From NCBI RefSeq assembly GCF_000808015.1, contig NZ_JWHR01000134.1:1-30499 (forward strand): 30,499 nucleotides of DNA, in the 5' to 3' direction. Shown in pieces: positions 1-8,628 of this stretch. The first letter of the stretch is position 1; each line of letters starts with the position of its first letter. Made by a program: the position numbers and the translations under genes. The notes under the pieces were generated by a model. The model ran no database searches. It was not told the DNA's origin and was given only the letters and a program-made list of their open reading frames with translations. Source of the stretch: Terrisporobacter othiniensis (GTDB taxonomy: Bacteria > Bacillota > Clostridia > Peptostreptococcales > Peptostreptococcaceae).

Positions 1-295
1 TTATTATGTTTATTATATTTTGAAAAATTACAGTATATTAAAAAAAATAAAGTGAATTGCAAAATTAAGGATAAAATACTTTGATTTTTAATGAATTATG
101 CAAGAAATAAAATTCATGATGCAAAAATAGAAAAATAATACTATAATTAAATTAAATTAAAAACATTAATAAACTGATAAATAGAGAAAAGTAATAGAAA
201 TTTAATTTTGTGTTATTTAATAAAATTGAAAAAAATGAAACTAATTATTCAAAAATGTCTTAGTTGTAAATATATCTGTAAAAGGGGGTCTAAGT
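1..295. other. AT-rich leader before the citrate operon
   Basis: No gene, tRNA or convincing structured RNA is visible in this very AT-rich stretch. It must carry the promoter of the citrate synthase-aconitase-isocitrate dehydrogenase operon. I could not pick a -35/-10 pair with acceptable spacing, and no close match to a CodY box was found. The only clear signal is the ribosome binding site AAAGGGGG at about 281-288, 7-8 bases before the ATG at 296. Confidence 0.5.
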
Positions 296-1453
296 ATGTG
301 TGTACTAGATAAGATAAAGGAAAAAGAAATAAGAATTGTTGATACAACTCTTAGAGATGGGGAACAAACTGCAGGAGTTGCTTTTGCAAATCATGAAAAG
401 GTAACTATAGCACAAACTTTGAGTGATATGGGAGTTGATCAATTAGAAGTTGGAATACCTACCATGGGAGGAGATGAAAAAGCAACAATAAAAGCAATAT
501 GTAAAAGAGATTTGAAATCAAGTATTATGGCTTGGAATAGAGCTGTTATTACTGATATAGAGCAATCTATAGATTGTGGAGTAGATGCAGTAGCTATATC
601 TTTATCTGTTTCAGATATTCATATTGAGCATAAGCTTAAAAAATCAAGACAGTGGGTTCTTGAAAATATGTATAATGCAGTAACTTATGCAAAAAAGAAT
701 GGATTATATATATCTGTTAATGGAGAAGATGCATCTAGAGCAGATTCAGACTTTTTGATTGAATTTATAAATCTAGCAAAAGAGGCAGGGGCAGATAGAT
801 TTAGATATTGTGACACTGTGGGGGTAATGGAACCTTTTACATTAAGAGAAACTATAGAAAAAATATATAAGGCTACTAATTTTGATATAGAAATGCATAC
901 ACATAATGATTTTGGTATGGCAACAGCAAATGCTATAGCAGGAATTGTAGGCGGAGCAAATCATATAGGAGTAACAGTTAATGGTCTAGGTGAAAGAGCA
1001 GGAAATGCTGCCCTAGAGGAAGTTATAATGGCTCTAAAATTTGTTTATGGATATGAAACTGATATTGATACTACAAAATTTAGAGAAATATCAAAATATG
1101 TATCTAAAGCTTCAGGAAGAGAGCTACCTATTTGGAAGGCAATCGTTGGAACAAATATGTTTAGACATGAATCTGGAATACATGCCGATGGAGCAATAAA
1201 AAATCCTAAAAACTATGAAGCCTTTGACCCAAGAGAAGTTGGATTAGAACGACAAATTGTTATAGGAAAACACTCTGGAAAGGCTGCAATAATTAATAAA
1301 TTTAAAGAATATGAAATAGAACTTACTACAGTTGAAGCAGATGCCATGTTAGAGCTTGTTAGACAAACATCTGTTAGAATTAAGAGAAATTTATTTGATA
1401 AAGAATTAGTTGAAATATATAAAGATTTAAAAAATAATAGAAGTGTTATTTAA
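296..1453 (+). CDS. Homocitrate synthase-like enzyme, probably Re-citrate synthase
   Basis: This 385-residue protein belongs to the DRE-TIM metallolyase family (NifV/isopropylmalate synthase/homocitrate synthase). The DTTLRDGEQT motif spans residues 16-25 and the metal-binding HTHND motif spans 201-205. NGLGERAGNA and a later GKHSGK complete the family pattern. There is no C-terminal regulatory domain of the LeuA type. The next two genes encode aconitase and isocitrate dehydrogenase, and no nif or lysine (aminoadipate) genes are present. The likely reaction is therefore acetyl-CoA plus oxaloacetate to citrate. This is the role of the Re-face citrate synthase known from Clostridium kluyveri, which is related to homocitrate synthases rather than to GltA. 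The family is certain. The citrate assignment rests on context, and homocitrate synthase is the alternative. The start is fixed by AGGGGG about 8 bases upstream. Confidence 0.85.
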   Translation: MCVLDKIKEKEIRIVDTTLRDGEQTAGVAFANHEKVTIAQTLSDMGVDQLEVGIPTMGGDEKATIKAICKRDLKSSIMAWNRAVITDIEQSIDCGVDAVAISLSVSDIHIEHKLKKSRQWVLENMYNAVTYAKKNGLYISVNGEDASRADSDFLIEFINLAKEAGADRFRYCDTVGVMEPFTLRETIEKIYKATNFDIEMHTHNDFGMATANAIAGIVGGANHIGVTVNGLGERAGNAALEEVIMALKFVYGYETDIDTTKFREISKYVSKASGRELPIWKAIVGTNMFRHESGIHADGAIKNPKNYEAFDPREVGLERQIVIGKHSGKAAIINKFKEYEIELTTVEADAMLELVRQTSVRIKRNLFDKELVEIYKDLKNNRSVI

Positions 1454-1492
1454 GAGTAACAAATTTTGGGTAAGATTGCTGACTAAAATTAT

Positions 1493-1573
1493 ATGGTGCC
1501 CACGCTTGCATAGCGGCTTAAAGTGTCAACTAGAATATATGGTTGACGACATGCTTCCTAATTTTGGCGCCAT
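1493..1573 (+). repeat. Intergenic repeat copy 1, foldable, inside the citrate operon
   Basis: This copy lies between the citrate synthase-like gene and aconitase. ATGGTGCC (1493-1500) can pair with GGCGCCAT (1566-1573) through one G-T pair, closing the element. Inside it are a small CGCT/AGCG hairpin (1503-1515) and GTCAAC (1525-1530) opposite GTTGAC (1542-1547). The core around 1525-1551 closely resembles cores at about 15441 and 26021. No T-tract follows, so it is not an ordinary terminator. It could affect mRNA processing or stability between the two genes; that is inference. Confidence 0.6.
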
Positions 1574-1639
1574 GAGGTGTTTTTCTAACATGTGGATCAG
1601 GTAAATTGAATTTTATTAGTGAATATGGGAGGATATACA

Positions 1640-3571
1640 GTGGGAGATAATTTAACGTATAAAATATTGAAAAAACACTTAGTTGAAGGTGAATTAAAAG
1701 AGGGTAATTTTGTATCTATAAAAATAGATCAAACTTTAACACAAGATTCAACAGGAACAATGGCATACTTGCAATTAGAAGCTATGGATATAGATAAAGT
1801 GAAAACTAAAAGAAGTGTAGCTTTTGTTGATCATAACATGTTACAACAAGGATTTGAAAATGCAGATGACCATAAATACATTCAAACTGTGGCAAAAAAA
1901 CATGGCATATATTTTTCTAAACCAGGCAATGGAATATGTCATCAAGTTTTCTTAGAAAGATTCTCAACACCAGGAGATACTTTACTTGGGTCAGATAGCC
2001 ATACGCCAACTGCTGGTGGTGTTGGTATGATTGCCATAGGAGCTGGTGGGCTTGATGTTGCCCTAGCAATGGCTGGAAATGCTTATAGTATTAAAGCTCC
2101 AAAAGTTGTAAAAGTCAATCTAATTGGAAAACTTCCATATATGACATCATCAAAAGATATTATTTTAGAAGTTTTAAGAAAATGCACAGTAAAAGGTGGA
2201 GTAGGAAAAGTATTTGAATACTGTGGAGAAGGTGTAAAAAATCTATCGGTACCACAAAGAGCTACCATAACTAATATGGGAGCTGAGTTAGGTGCTACAA
2301 CTTCAATTTTCCCAAGTGATGAAAAAACTTTAGAGTTTTTCAAAGCACAAGGAAGAGAAGAAGATTATATAGAACTTAAACCTGATGAAGATGCTGTATA
2401 TGATGAAGAAATTACTATAAATTTAAGTGAATTAGAGCCATTAACAGCCATGCCACACTCACCAGATAAAGTGAAGAAGATTAAAGAAGTAGGAAAAATT
2501 AAAGTGGATCAAGTGGCAATAGGAAGTTGCACAAACTCATCTTTTGAAGATTTAATGAAAGTAGCCCAAATTTTAAAAGGAAACAAAGTTCATGAAGATG
2601 TAAGTTTAGTTATTGCACCAGGTTCTAGACAAGTAATGGAAATGTTATCTAGAAATGGAGCGTTGGGAGATATAATAAGTTCTGGAGCTAGAATTTTAGA
2701 AAATTCATGTGGACCATGTATAGGTATGGGACAATCTCCTGGAACAAATAGTGTATCACTTAGAACTTTTAATAGAAACTTTTATGGAAGAAGTGGAACT
2801 CTATCGGCTGATATATATTTAGTTAGTCCAGAAGTAGCAGCAGTATCAGCTATTAAAGGAGAACTTACAGATCCGAGGGAAATGAAAATTGATTTTGAAA
2901 CTTTAGATATTAACAAGTTTATAATAGATGACTCTATGATAATTAGTCCTGTGGAAAATACGCAGGATGTTCAGGTAGTTAGAGGACCGAACATAAAACC
3001 TTTCCCACTAAACACTGAACTAGAGGAAGCTGTAAGTGGTAAGGTAGTATTAAAAGTAGAAGACAATATAACAACAGACCATATTATGCCATCTAATGCA
3101 AAATTATTACCATATAGAAGTAATATACCTTATTTATCAAATTACTGTTTTAGTACTATAGATGAAGATTTTCCTAAAAGAGCAATAGATAATAAGGGTG
3201 GATTCATAGTTGGGGGAGATAATTACGGTCAAGGTTCATCAAGAGAGCATGCAGCCCTAGCTCCACTATATTTAGGAATAAAAGGAGTACTAGTAAAAAG
3301 TTTTGCAAGAATTCATAAAGCCAATTTAATAAATAGTGGAATAATACCAATGGTATTTGAAAGTAATGAGGACTATGAAAAAATAAATTTAAGTGATAAT
3401 TTAGAAGTTTGTGATTTATATGATGGTTTAAAAGAAGGTAGAGTGAAAATAATAAATCACAGTAAAAATGAAAGCTTTTATGCAAAGGTAGAATTATCAC
3501 CTAAAGAGGTAGAAGTTGTAAAAGCTGGTGGAAAATTAAACTACAGCAAGAATATACTTGAAACTTGCTAA
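1640..3571 (+). CDS. Aconitate hydratase
   Basis: Aconitase, a [4Fe-4S] enzyme that isomerises citrate to isocitrate in the cytoplasm. An N-terminal segment carries SDSHTPTAGGVG. The three cluster cysteines lie in IGSCTNSS and in NSCGPCIGMG. The C-terminal swivel domain shows DNITTDHIMPSN and the substrate-binding GQGSSREHA. The 643-residue length fits the shorter bacterial 'putative/Aquifex-type' aconitases rather than the roughly 900-residue AcnA. The frame is open from a GTG at 1619, but GGGAGG at 1627-1632 sits 7 bases before the GTG at 1640. Starting there gives MGDNLTYKILKKHLV, the usual N-terminus of the family, so 1640 is preferred. It is the second gene of a three-gene operon, after the repeat at 1493-1573. 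The closest named relatives are called acnB in some clostridia; I leave the symbol blank because this is not the enterobacterial AcnB fold. Confidence 0.95.
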   Translation: MGDNLTYKILKKHLVEGELKEGNFVSIKIDQTLTQDSTGTMAYLQLEAMDIDKVKTKRSVAFVDHNMLQQGFENADDHKYIQTVAKKHGIYFSKPGNGICHQVFLERFSTPGDTLLGSDSHTPTAGGVGMIAIGAGGLDVALAMAGNAYSIKAPKVVKVNLIGKLPYMTSSKDIILEVLRKCTVKGGVGKVFEYCGEGVKNLSVPQRATITNMGAELGATTSIFPSDEKTLEFFKAQGREEDYIELKPDEDAVYDEEITINLSELEPLTAMPHSPDKVKKIKEVGKIKVDQVAIGSCTNSSFEDLMKVAQILKGNKVHEDVSLVIAPGSRQVMEMLSRNGALGDIISSGARILENSCGPCIGMGQSPGTNSVSLRTFNRNFYGRSGTLSADIYLVSPEVAAVSAIKGELTDPREMKIDFETLDINKFIIDDSMIISPVENTQDVQVVRGPNIKPFPLNTELEEAVSGKVVLKVEDNITTDHIMPSNAKLLPYRSNIPYLSNYCFSTIDEDFPKRAIDNKGGFIVGGDNYGQGSSREHAALAPLYLGIKGVLVKSFARIHKANLINSGIIPMVFESNEDYEKINLSDNLEVCDLYDGLKEGRVKIINHSKNESFYAKVELSPKEVEVVKAGGKLNYSKNILETC

Positions 3572-3619
3572 ATGACGGTTTGAAGTAAAGGTGGGTTATA
3601 TGAATGAGGAGATGATAAA

Positions 3620-4612
3620 ATGTATAAGGTAACTTTAATACCAGGAGATGGAATAGGACCAGAAGTTACAAGTGCCATGGTAAAAGTAGTAGAAGCATCA
3701 GGAGCAGATATAGATTGGGAAATAGTAGAAGCTGGTGAGGCTCTAATTGAAAAATATAATACTGCCATACCAGATTATGTTATAGATTCTATTAAAAAAA
3801 ATAAAATAGCAATAAAAGGACCAATCACTACTCCTATAGGTAAGGGATTTAAAAGTGTAAATGTAACTTTAAGACAAAATCTAGATTTGTATGTAAACTT
3901 AAGACCTATAAAAAGTTTTAAAGGCATAAAATCAAGATACGAAGAGGTGGATTTAGTAATAGTTCGAGAAAATACGGAAGATTTGTATGCAGGTATTGAA
4001 CATAAAATAGGAGACTATGGTGCAGAAAGTATAAAATTAATAACAAAACCTGCTTGTGAGAGAGTTTGTAAATTTGCATTCGAATATGCAAAAGATAATA
4101 ATAGACAAAAGGTTACAGGAGTTCATAAAGCAAATATAATGAAGCTTAGTGATGGATTATTTTTAAATACTTTTAAAGAAGTGGGAGAACAGTATGATAT
4201 TAATTTTGATGACTTAATTGTAGATGCTGCTGCTATGAATCTTGTATTAAATCCAGAAAACTACGATGTGATGGTAATGCCTAATTTATATGGAGATATA
4301 TTATCAGATTTATGCTCAGGTTTAGTTGGAGGATTAGGAATAATTCCAGGTGCTAACATAGGTAAAGACTGTGCAGTATTTGAAGCAGTACATGGTTCTG
4401 CACCACAAATTGCAGGTAAAAACATAGCTAATCCTACCGCTATAATTCAGTCAGCTGTCATGATGTTAAGATATCTGGGGGAATATAAATGCGCCAATAA
4501 GATAGAAAGCGCATTGGAGCAAGTTTTCTTAAAAGGAGAAAAGCTAACTGTAGATTTAGGTGGAAATGCTAGTACAGACGAATTTACTGAGGAAATAATT
4601 AAATATTTATAG
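3620..4612 (+). CDS. icd: Isocitrate dehydrogenase (decarboxylating), NAD type likely
   Basis: This 330-residue protein of the isocitrate/isopropylmalate dehydrogenase family oxidatively decarboxylates isocitrate to 2-oxoglutarate. GDGIGPEV is at residues 9-16. [18 protein letters not shown] holds the Ser, Asn and Arg that bind isocitrate. [10 protein letters not shown] supplies the metal-binding aspartates, and [15 protein letters not shown] is the cofactor loop. The short length and the absence of the longer NADP-type insertions resemble the NAD-dependent homoisocitrate/isocitrate dehydrogenases. Isopropylmalate dehydrogenase is less likely, because the neighbours are a citrate-forming enzyme and a full aconitase rather than leuCD. 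A GAGGAG site precedes the ATG, and the gap after aconitase is 48 bases. A terminator follows at 4620-4659, so this is the operon's last gene. Confidence 0.9.
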   Translation: MYKVTLIPGDGIGPEVTSAMVKVVEASGADIDWEIVEAGEALIEKYNTAIPDYVIDSIKKNKIAIKGPITTPIGKGFKSVNVTLRQNLDLYVNLRPIKSFKGIKSRYEEVDLVIVRENTEDLYAGIEHKIGDYGAESIKLITKPACERVCKFAFEYAKDNNRQKVTGVHKANIMKLSDGLFLNTFKEVGEQYDINFDDLIVDAAAMNLVLNPENYDVMVMPNLYGDILSDLCSGLVGGLGIIPGANIGKDCAVFEAVHGSAPQIAGKNIANPTAIIQSAVMMLRYLGEYKCANKIESALEQVFLKGEKLTVDLGGNASTDEFTEEIIKYL

Positions 4613-4619
4613 TACCATA

Positions 4620-4659
4620 TAAAAATTCTTTCATAAAATATGGAAGAATTTTTATTTTT
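4620..4659 (+). terminator. Rho-independent terminator after icd
   Basis: AAAAATTCTTTCAT (4621-4634) pairs with ATGGAAGAATTTTT (4640-4653) with a single G-T pair. The A-rich left arm and T-rich tail are typical. It ends the citrate operon. Confidence 0.8.
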
Positions 4660-4701
4660 ATAGAGAAATTTATTATAAGTCAAATTATTAGGGGGTGTAA
4701 A

Positions 4702-5511
4702 ATGAAGTTAACAGTTTTGGTGGACAATAATACTATTATTGATGAGTATTATGTAGGTGAGCCAGGTCTTTCTTTTTATATTGAGGATGGAAATAAAAAG
4801 ATACTATTTGATTTAGGATACTCAAATGTATTTATTGATAATATGAAAAAAATGAACATAAGTAGTTCAGAGGTAGATGTTTTGGTTATTTCTCATGGGC
4901 ATGATGATCATGTGGGAGGAATAAAATACCTAGCAAATAAAAAGTTAAATCCAAATTTAAAAATAATAGGACATACTTTAGTATTTAATAAAAAAGTAAA
5001 GAATAATCAGTGCATATCATCACCTTTAGAAATAAATGAAATAAAACATATGGGAGAAGTATACTTAAGTAAAGAACCTATTAAAATCAGTGAAAATATT
5101 TATTTCTTAGGAGAAATACCAAGTATCATAGATTTTGAACCTAGGTACTCTATTGGAGAAATAGAAAGAGATAATAAGTATGAGGAAGATTTTATTTATG
5201 ATGACACGGCCTTAGTTTACAAAAGTAAAGAAGGGCTATTTATCATTGCTGGATGTTCTCACAGTGGAATTTGTAACATAGTAGAACATGCTAAGAAAGT
5301 ATGTAATGATAATAGAATTATAGGTATAATAGGTGGAACTCATCTACGTGAATGTAATGAAAGAGTGGAGAAGACTTTAAAGTATTTTAAAAATAATAAT
5401 ATTAAAAATTTATATCTATGTCACTGTACATCTTTTGAAGCAAAAAGCTATATAAATACAAGTATTCCTATGAAAGAAGTGGGAGTAGGTTTGAAAGTTG
5501 AAATTGACTAA
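4702..5511 (+). CDS. Metallo-beta-lactamase-fold hydrolase, DHPS-like
   Basis: A 269-residue soluble protein of the metallo-beta-lactamase superfamily. The zinc motif HGHDDH is at residues 65-70. Later ligand regions are GCSHSG and GTHLRE, followed by LCHCTS near the C-terminus. An early FDLGYS segment is typical of this fold. The overall pattern is that of the group often annotated as 7,8-dihydropterin-6-methyl-4-(beta-D-ribofuranosyl)-aminobenzene-5'-phosphate synthase. That name comes from an archaeal relative, and the bacterial substrate is unknown. It has its own AGGGGGTG ribosome binding site. It lies between the terminator at 4620-4659 and the one at 5536-5574, so it is probably transcribed alone. 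The superfamily is certain, the reaction is not. Confidence 0.85.
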   Translation: MKLTVLVDNNTIIDEYYVGEPGLSFYIEDGNKKILFDLGYSNVFIDNMKKMNISSSEVDVLVISHGHDDHVGGIKYLANKKLNPNLKIIGHTLVFNKKVKNNQCISSPLEINEIKHMGEVYLSKEPIKISENIYFLGEIPSIIDFEPRYSIGEIERDNKYEEDFIYDDTALVYKSKEGLFIIAGCSHSGICNIVEHAKKVCNDNRIIGIIGGTHLRECNERVEKTLKYFKNNNIKNLYLCHCTSFEAKSYINTSIPMKEVGVGLKVEID

Positions 5512-5535
5512 TATGAAAATATAATTTATATTATT

Positions 5536-5574
5536 AAGGATTATGTGTAAATAAAATCTACATATAATCCTTTT
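5536..5574 (+). terminator. Rho-independent terminator
   Basis: AAGGATTATGTGTA (5536-5549) pairs with TACATATAATCCTT (5559-5572), with one G-T pair and a short T-tail. It follows the metallo-hydrolase gene by about 25 bases. Confidence 0.8.
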
Positions 5575-5598
5575 ATAAATTCTAACTTATTTAAAATA

Positions 5599-5637
5599 AA
5601 ATGTTTCGCAGACATGTGACTAAATAAAATGGAATTT
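5599..5637 (+). repeat. Possible right-half copy of the intergenic repeat
   Basis: AAATGTTTCG followed by a GACATGTGACT-like stretch and GGAATTT parallels the right half of the copy at 15417-15512, which reads AAATGTTTCG, then CGCACGTCGCTT, then GTGAATTTT. The core with AACTAG..ATATAT is absent. The match is short and degenerate. Confidence 0.3.
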
Positions 5638-5666
5638 CAAAATTAATAAAATAGGAGTAAATATGT

Positions 5667-6275
5667 ATGAAAGAAAAATACTACGATAAATTATTAAATA
5701 TAAATACAATAGGTAATCAAAACTGGAAGAATGCATCAATTCATAATCATCCTTATGAGCCAACCTTATATATGGCATTAGAAGAATTGTTTAAAAATTA
5801 TAATTTAAGCAAAAATGATCACATAGTAGACTTTGGTTGCGGAATGGGAAGGCTAATTTTTTATATTAACTATTATTTCAAATCTTATGTGACTGGTGTG
5901 GAAATTAATGAGAGATATTACGAAGAAGCCTTAATAAACAAAATAAATTATGTGAAGAAAAATAAAAAATCAGAAGATAAGATAAATTTTGAATGTAATT
6001 TAGCTCAACAGTATGAAATTTCTACATTAGATAATAAGTTTTATTTCTTTAATCCTTTTTCTATTCAGATTTTTTCAAAAGTGATTAATAATATATTAGA
6101 GTCTTATGAAGAAAATATGAGAGATATGGATGTAATTATGTATTACCCATCTGCAGAATATCTAGATTTTCTAGATTATAAAACGCCTTTTATTTTAAAT
6201 AAGGAAGTATACTTAAAAGATTTATACGAAAAAGATGATAAAGAAAAATTTGTTATATATAGTTTAAACTGCTAA
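5667..6275 (+). CDS. Class I SAM-dependent methyltransferase
   Basis: A 202-residue cytoplasmic protein with a Rossmann-type SAM-binding motif I, VDFGCGMGRL, at residues 54-63. An acidic residue ends the next strand in VTGVEINERYYEEAL. An NPF motif in FFNPFSIQIF occupies the place of the family's catalytic motif IV, where N/D-PP-Y/F or similar is common. The substrate cannot be deduced. AGGAG at 5653-5657 lies 9 bases before the ATG at 5667. Another ATG at 5663 is in a different frame that does not read through. It stands alone between a terminator and the repeat before the next gene. Confidence 0.8.
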   Translation: MKEKYYDKLLNINTIGNQNWKNASIHNHPYEPTLYMALEELFKNYNLSKNDHIVDFGCGMGRLIFYINYYFKSYVTGVEINERYYEEALINKINYVKKNKKSEDKINFECNLAQQYEISTLDNKFYFFNPFSIQIFSKVINNILESYEENMRDMDVIMYYPSAEYLDFLDYKTPFILNKEVYLKDLYEKDDKEKFVIYSLNC

Positions 6276-6312
6276 AGTTATAATATAGAAGTTTATATAA
6301 ATAATATATTTA

Positions 6313-6383
6313 TTTGAGCAAGTCATCTTCTTGTCATATGGAGTTCGTCAACTATATAGTGGATTGAACAAAGTAAATTTTGA
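6313..6383 (+). repeat. Intergenic repeat copy 2, degenerate
   Basis: It begins TTGAGCAAG, like the copy at 15417, and has CGTCAACTATATAG where other copies have a GTCAACTAGAATATAT-like core. It ends GAACAAAGTAAATTTTGAG, like GAGCCAAGTGAATTTTAAG at about 15493. It lies directly before the ribosome binding site of the next gene. Confidence 0.45.
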
Positions 6384-6392
6384 GGGGGAGTT

Positions 6393-7130
6393 ATGGGAAA
6401 AGAATCAAGGTTTAGATTTATTTTTCGAAGTATATTACTAATAGTATTTATTATTTTATTTATAATGGACAAAAATAAAATAGTAAATATATTAAACTAC
6501 AATATAATGTATAATATTAAAATATATCACCTAATATGGCTATACTTAATGATAGAAACACTATTAGTGATTATTCCATACACAAATAGTCACTCTTATA
6601 ATGGAAAGTTATTTTTAAAACATTATATACCATCAGATAACTATGACAGAGAAAAGTTAGATAAATATATAAAGAGAAATAATAAACATGCTAGAAGTGT
6701 ATTTGTAGCATGGATAGTTTTAAATGTGGTATTATTTATGATTTACTTCAATTATAATTTAAGCACAGCATATATATATTTAGTTTTTATGATTTATTAC
6801 TGGGCTGATATGTTTTGTGTTAATGTGTGGTGTCCTTTTCATAAATTATTCTTTAAAAGCAAATGTTGCAATGAATGTAGAATATATAACTGGGATCATG
6901 TTATGTTTTGTACACCATTTTTGCTTATAAAAAGCTTTTGGACTTATAGTTTATTTGCACTATCATTGTTTGCATTTTTACAATGGGAATACATGATAAG
7001 AAAACACCCAGAGCGATTTGCACCAATATCAAATAAAAAACTACAATGCAAAGGTTGTAATTATAATTGTAGATTTAATAAAATGAAACATTTAAAAAGT
7101 AAAAATTATATTAGTAAAAAAGAGGTTTAA
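6393..7130 (+). CDS. Cys-rich multi-spanning membrane protein of unknown function
   Basis: I do not recognise this 245-residue protein. About five hydrophobic segments are visible: near residues 10-25, 43-62, 102-119, 125-142 and 175-195. After the fourth comes a cysteine cluster, CPFH followed by CCNEC and CRIYNWDHVMFC-like spacing. The C-terminal tail carries CKGCNYNC. The CxxC-type pairs could bind zinc or an Fe-S cluster, or form disulfides; none of these is shown. The C-terminal region is basic. The strong GAGGGGGAG site 5 bases before ATG fixes the start. Its stop codon is one base from the ATG of the next gene, and that gene's ribosome binding site lies inside this one, so the two are almost certainly translated together. 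The link with a reductase suggests a redox or lipid role, but this is only inference. Confidence 0.7.
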   Translation: MGKESRFRFIFRSILLIVFIILFIMDKNKIVNILNYNIMYNIKIYHLIWLYLMIETLLVIIPYTNSHSYNGKLFLKHYIPSDNYDREKLDKYIKRNNKHARSVFVAWIVLNVVLFMIYFNYNLSTAYIYLVFMIYYWADMFCVNVWCPFHKLFFKSKCCNECRIYNWDHVMFCTPFLLIKSFWTYSLFALSLFAFLQWEYMIRKHPERFAPISNKKLQCKGCNYNCRFNKMKHLKSKNYISKKEV

Positions 7131-7131
7131 A

Positions 7132-7875
7132 ATGAGTACAAAAAAGACAGCATTAATTACAGGGTCTTCAAGAGGAATAGGAAGAGAAATTGCAAGACTA
7201 TTTGCAAAAAATAATTATAATGTGGTTATAAATTATAATAATTCAGAAGAAGAAGCAAAGAAACTGCTTGATGAGCTTACAAATGATGGATGCTCTGTTA
7301 AAATATTTAAGGCAGACATATCAAATGTAAATGAGGCAAATGCTTTAGTCAACTTCACAATTGGTAATTTTGAAAAAATAGATGTATTAGTTAATAATAC
7401 AGGTATTAGTAGGTTTAATCTATTCACAGACATAAGTTATGATGAGTGGCATGAAGTTATGAATGTTAATTTAAACTCAGTGTTTTATGTAACACAGAAA
7501 GCTTTACAATACATGTTATCAGAACATAGTGGAAAAATAATAAATATATCATCTATATGGGGAATGGTTGGAGCAGCAAACGAAGTTCACTATTCCACGT
7601 CAAAGGCTGCACTTATTGGAATGAGCAAGGCTCTAGCTAAAGAACTTGGTCCATCAAACATACAAGTAAATGTTATAGCACCAGGTGTTATAGAGACAGA
7701 TATGTTAAAAGAAGTGGATGATGATACTATAGAAATGTTAAAATATGAAACTCCACTTATGAGAATTGGAAAACCTATAGATATAGCAAGATGTGCACTA
7801 TTTTTAGCCAGTGAAGGAGGAGACTTTATTACAGGACAAGTAATAAGTTCAAATGGAGGATTTGTAATAAATTAA
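7132..7875 (+). CDS. Short-chain dehydrogenase/reductase, FabG-like
   Basis: A 247-residue classical SDR. The dinucleotide-binding TGSSRGIG motif is at residues 10-17, followed by an NNTG where most members have NNAG. The catalytic Ser141, Tyr154 and Lys158 are present (ISS..YSTSK). The PGVIETDM segment and the C-terminal GQVISSNGGF are typical of 3-oxoacyl-ACP reductases. It probably uses NADPH to reduce a ketone. It is not inside a fatty-acid synthesis cluster, so FabG itself probably lies elsewhere and this is a paralogue of unknown substrate. Its ribosome binding site GAGG is within the last codons of the membrane protein upstream, which implies translational coupling. Confidence 0.85.
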   Translation: MSTKKTALITGSSRGIGREIARLFAKNNYNVVINYNNSEEEAKKLLDELTNDGCSVKIFKADISNVNEANALVNFTIGNFEKIDVLVNNTGISRFNLFTDISYDEWHEVMNVNLNSVFYVTQKALQYMLSEHSGKIINISSIWGMVGAANEVHYSTSKAALIGMSKALAKELGPSNIQVNVIAPGVIETDMLKEVDDDTIEMLKYETPLMRIGKPIDIARCALFLASEGGDFITGQVISSNGGFVIN

Positions 7876-7912
7876 ATCATTGCTCAAAATTAACAACTAA
7901 GGAGATATAAAA

Positions 7913-8440
7913 ATGACAGATTTTATAAACAAAGAAAGAATATTTGCAAATGCTACTAAGTTAGCAGAAATTTTACTAGAAAGTGAAAGTTATGCTGATT
8001 TTTACGAAAGATTAAGTAAAAGAGATATTGAATATAATGAAAACAAGACTTATGAAGTTGCACCTAGTGGATTTATTGATTTTAACCATGATTTATACGA
8101 AGATATAAACCATATGAACTCTATAAGTACAGGTCTATATTTGGAGAAATCTTTTGTTACATTTAATATATTTATATGGACATCTAGAGGAGAAGGATTT
8201 GCTATATTTAAGCATATTCTTCGCGGAGAGGAAATCAATAAGTTAAAAAGTATTGAAGATGTGAAAGAATACTTGTTTATTCATTTAAGTGAGTTGGAAC
8301 AAGGCCTAATGAAGACATATGGTAAAGATTTGGAGGAGTCTCTGAAGGACTTTGGTGATGGAATTGAGGCTAAGAGATTACCACTACCTAGTATTTTAGG
8401 GTGTATGAGCATAGAAAATAACCTACAGGATTTGAGATAA
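7913..8440 (+). CDS. Hypothetical protein in the reductase operon
   Basis: I do not recognise this 175-residue soluble protein. It is acidic with mixed helix and strand character. A central segment, SFVTFNIFIWTSRGEGFAIF, looks like a beta hairpin, and the C-terminal half is helical and charged. No signal peptide, membrane segment or metal-binding motif is visible. AAGGAGATATAAAA precedes the ATG, and the gene starts 37 bases after the SDR stop without an intervening terminator. It therefore appears to be the third gene of the 6393-8440 operon, which ends at the terminator 8460-8498. Confidence 0.75.
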   Translation: MTDFINKERIFANATKLAEILLESESYADFYERLSKRDIEYNENKTYEVAPSGFIDFNHDLYEDINHMNSISTGLYLEKSFVTFNIFIWTSRGEGFAIFKHILRGEEINKLKSIEDVKEYLFIHLSELEQGLMKTYGKDLEESLKDFGDGIEAKRLPLPSILGCMSIENNLQDLR

Positions 8441-8459
8441 ATTTTAAAATATAACAAAT

Positions 8460-8498
8460 AAAAGCTTTTTCACTGTAAATAGTGGAAGAGCTTTTTTA
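8460..8498 (+). terminator. Rho-independent terminator
   Basis: AAAAGCTTTTTCACT pairs with AGTGGAAGAGCTTTT across a 6-base loop, followed by T residues. It closes the three-gene unit starting at 6393. Confidence 0.85.
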
Positions 8499-8628
8499 AT
8501 TGTAAAGATTTCAATACTCATTAACTATGATGAGAAATAAATTAAGAATTGGGCATTATAATACCATTGAATTTGTGAAAATAATAAGATAAGCAAGGAA
8601 TAATATAATATGTGGAGGTAGATGCGGT

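Noticed and set aside
1493..1573. Reading the folded element as a riboswitch, tRNA or attenuator
   Set aside because: No known ligand-binding motif, no tRNA T-loop or acceptor pattern, and no terminator T-tract; its similarity to other intergenic copies favours a repeat.
8622..8624. ATG start for the alpha/beta hydrolase
   Set aside because: It is out of frame with the hydrolase and only 2 bases from the ribosome binding site; TTG at 8629 fits.
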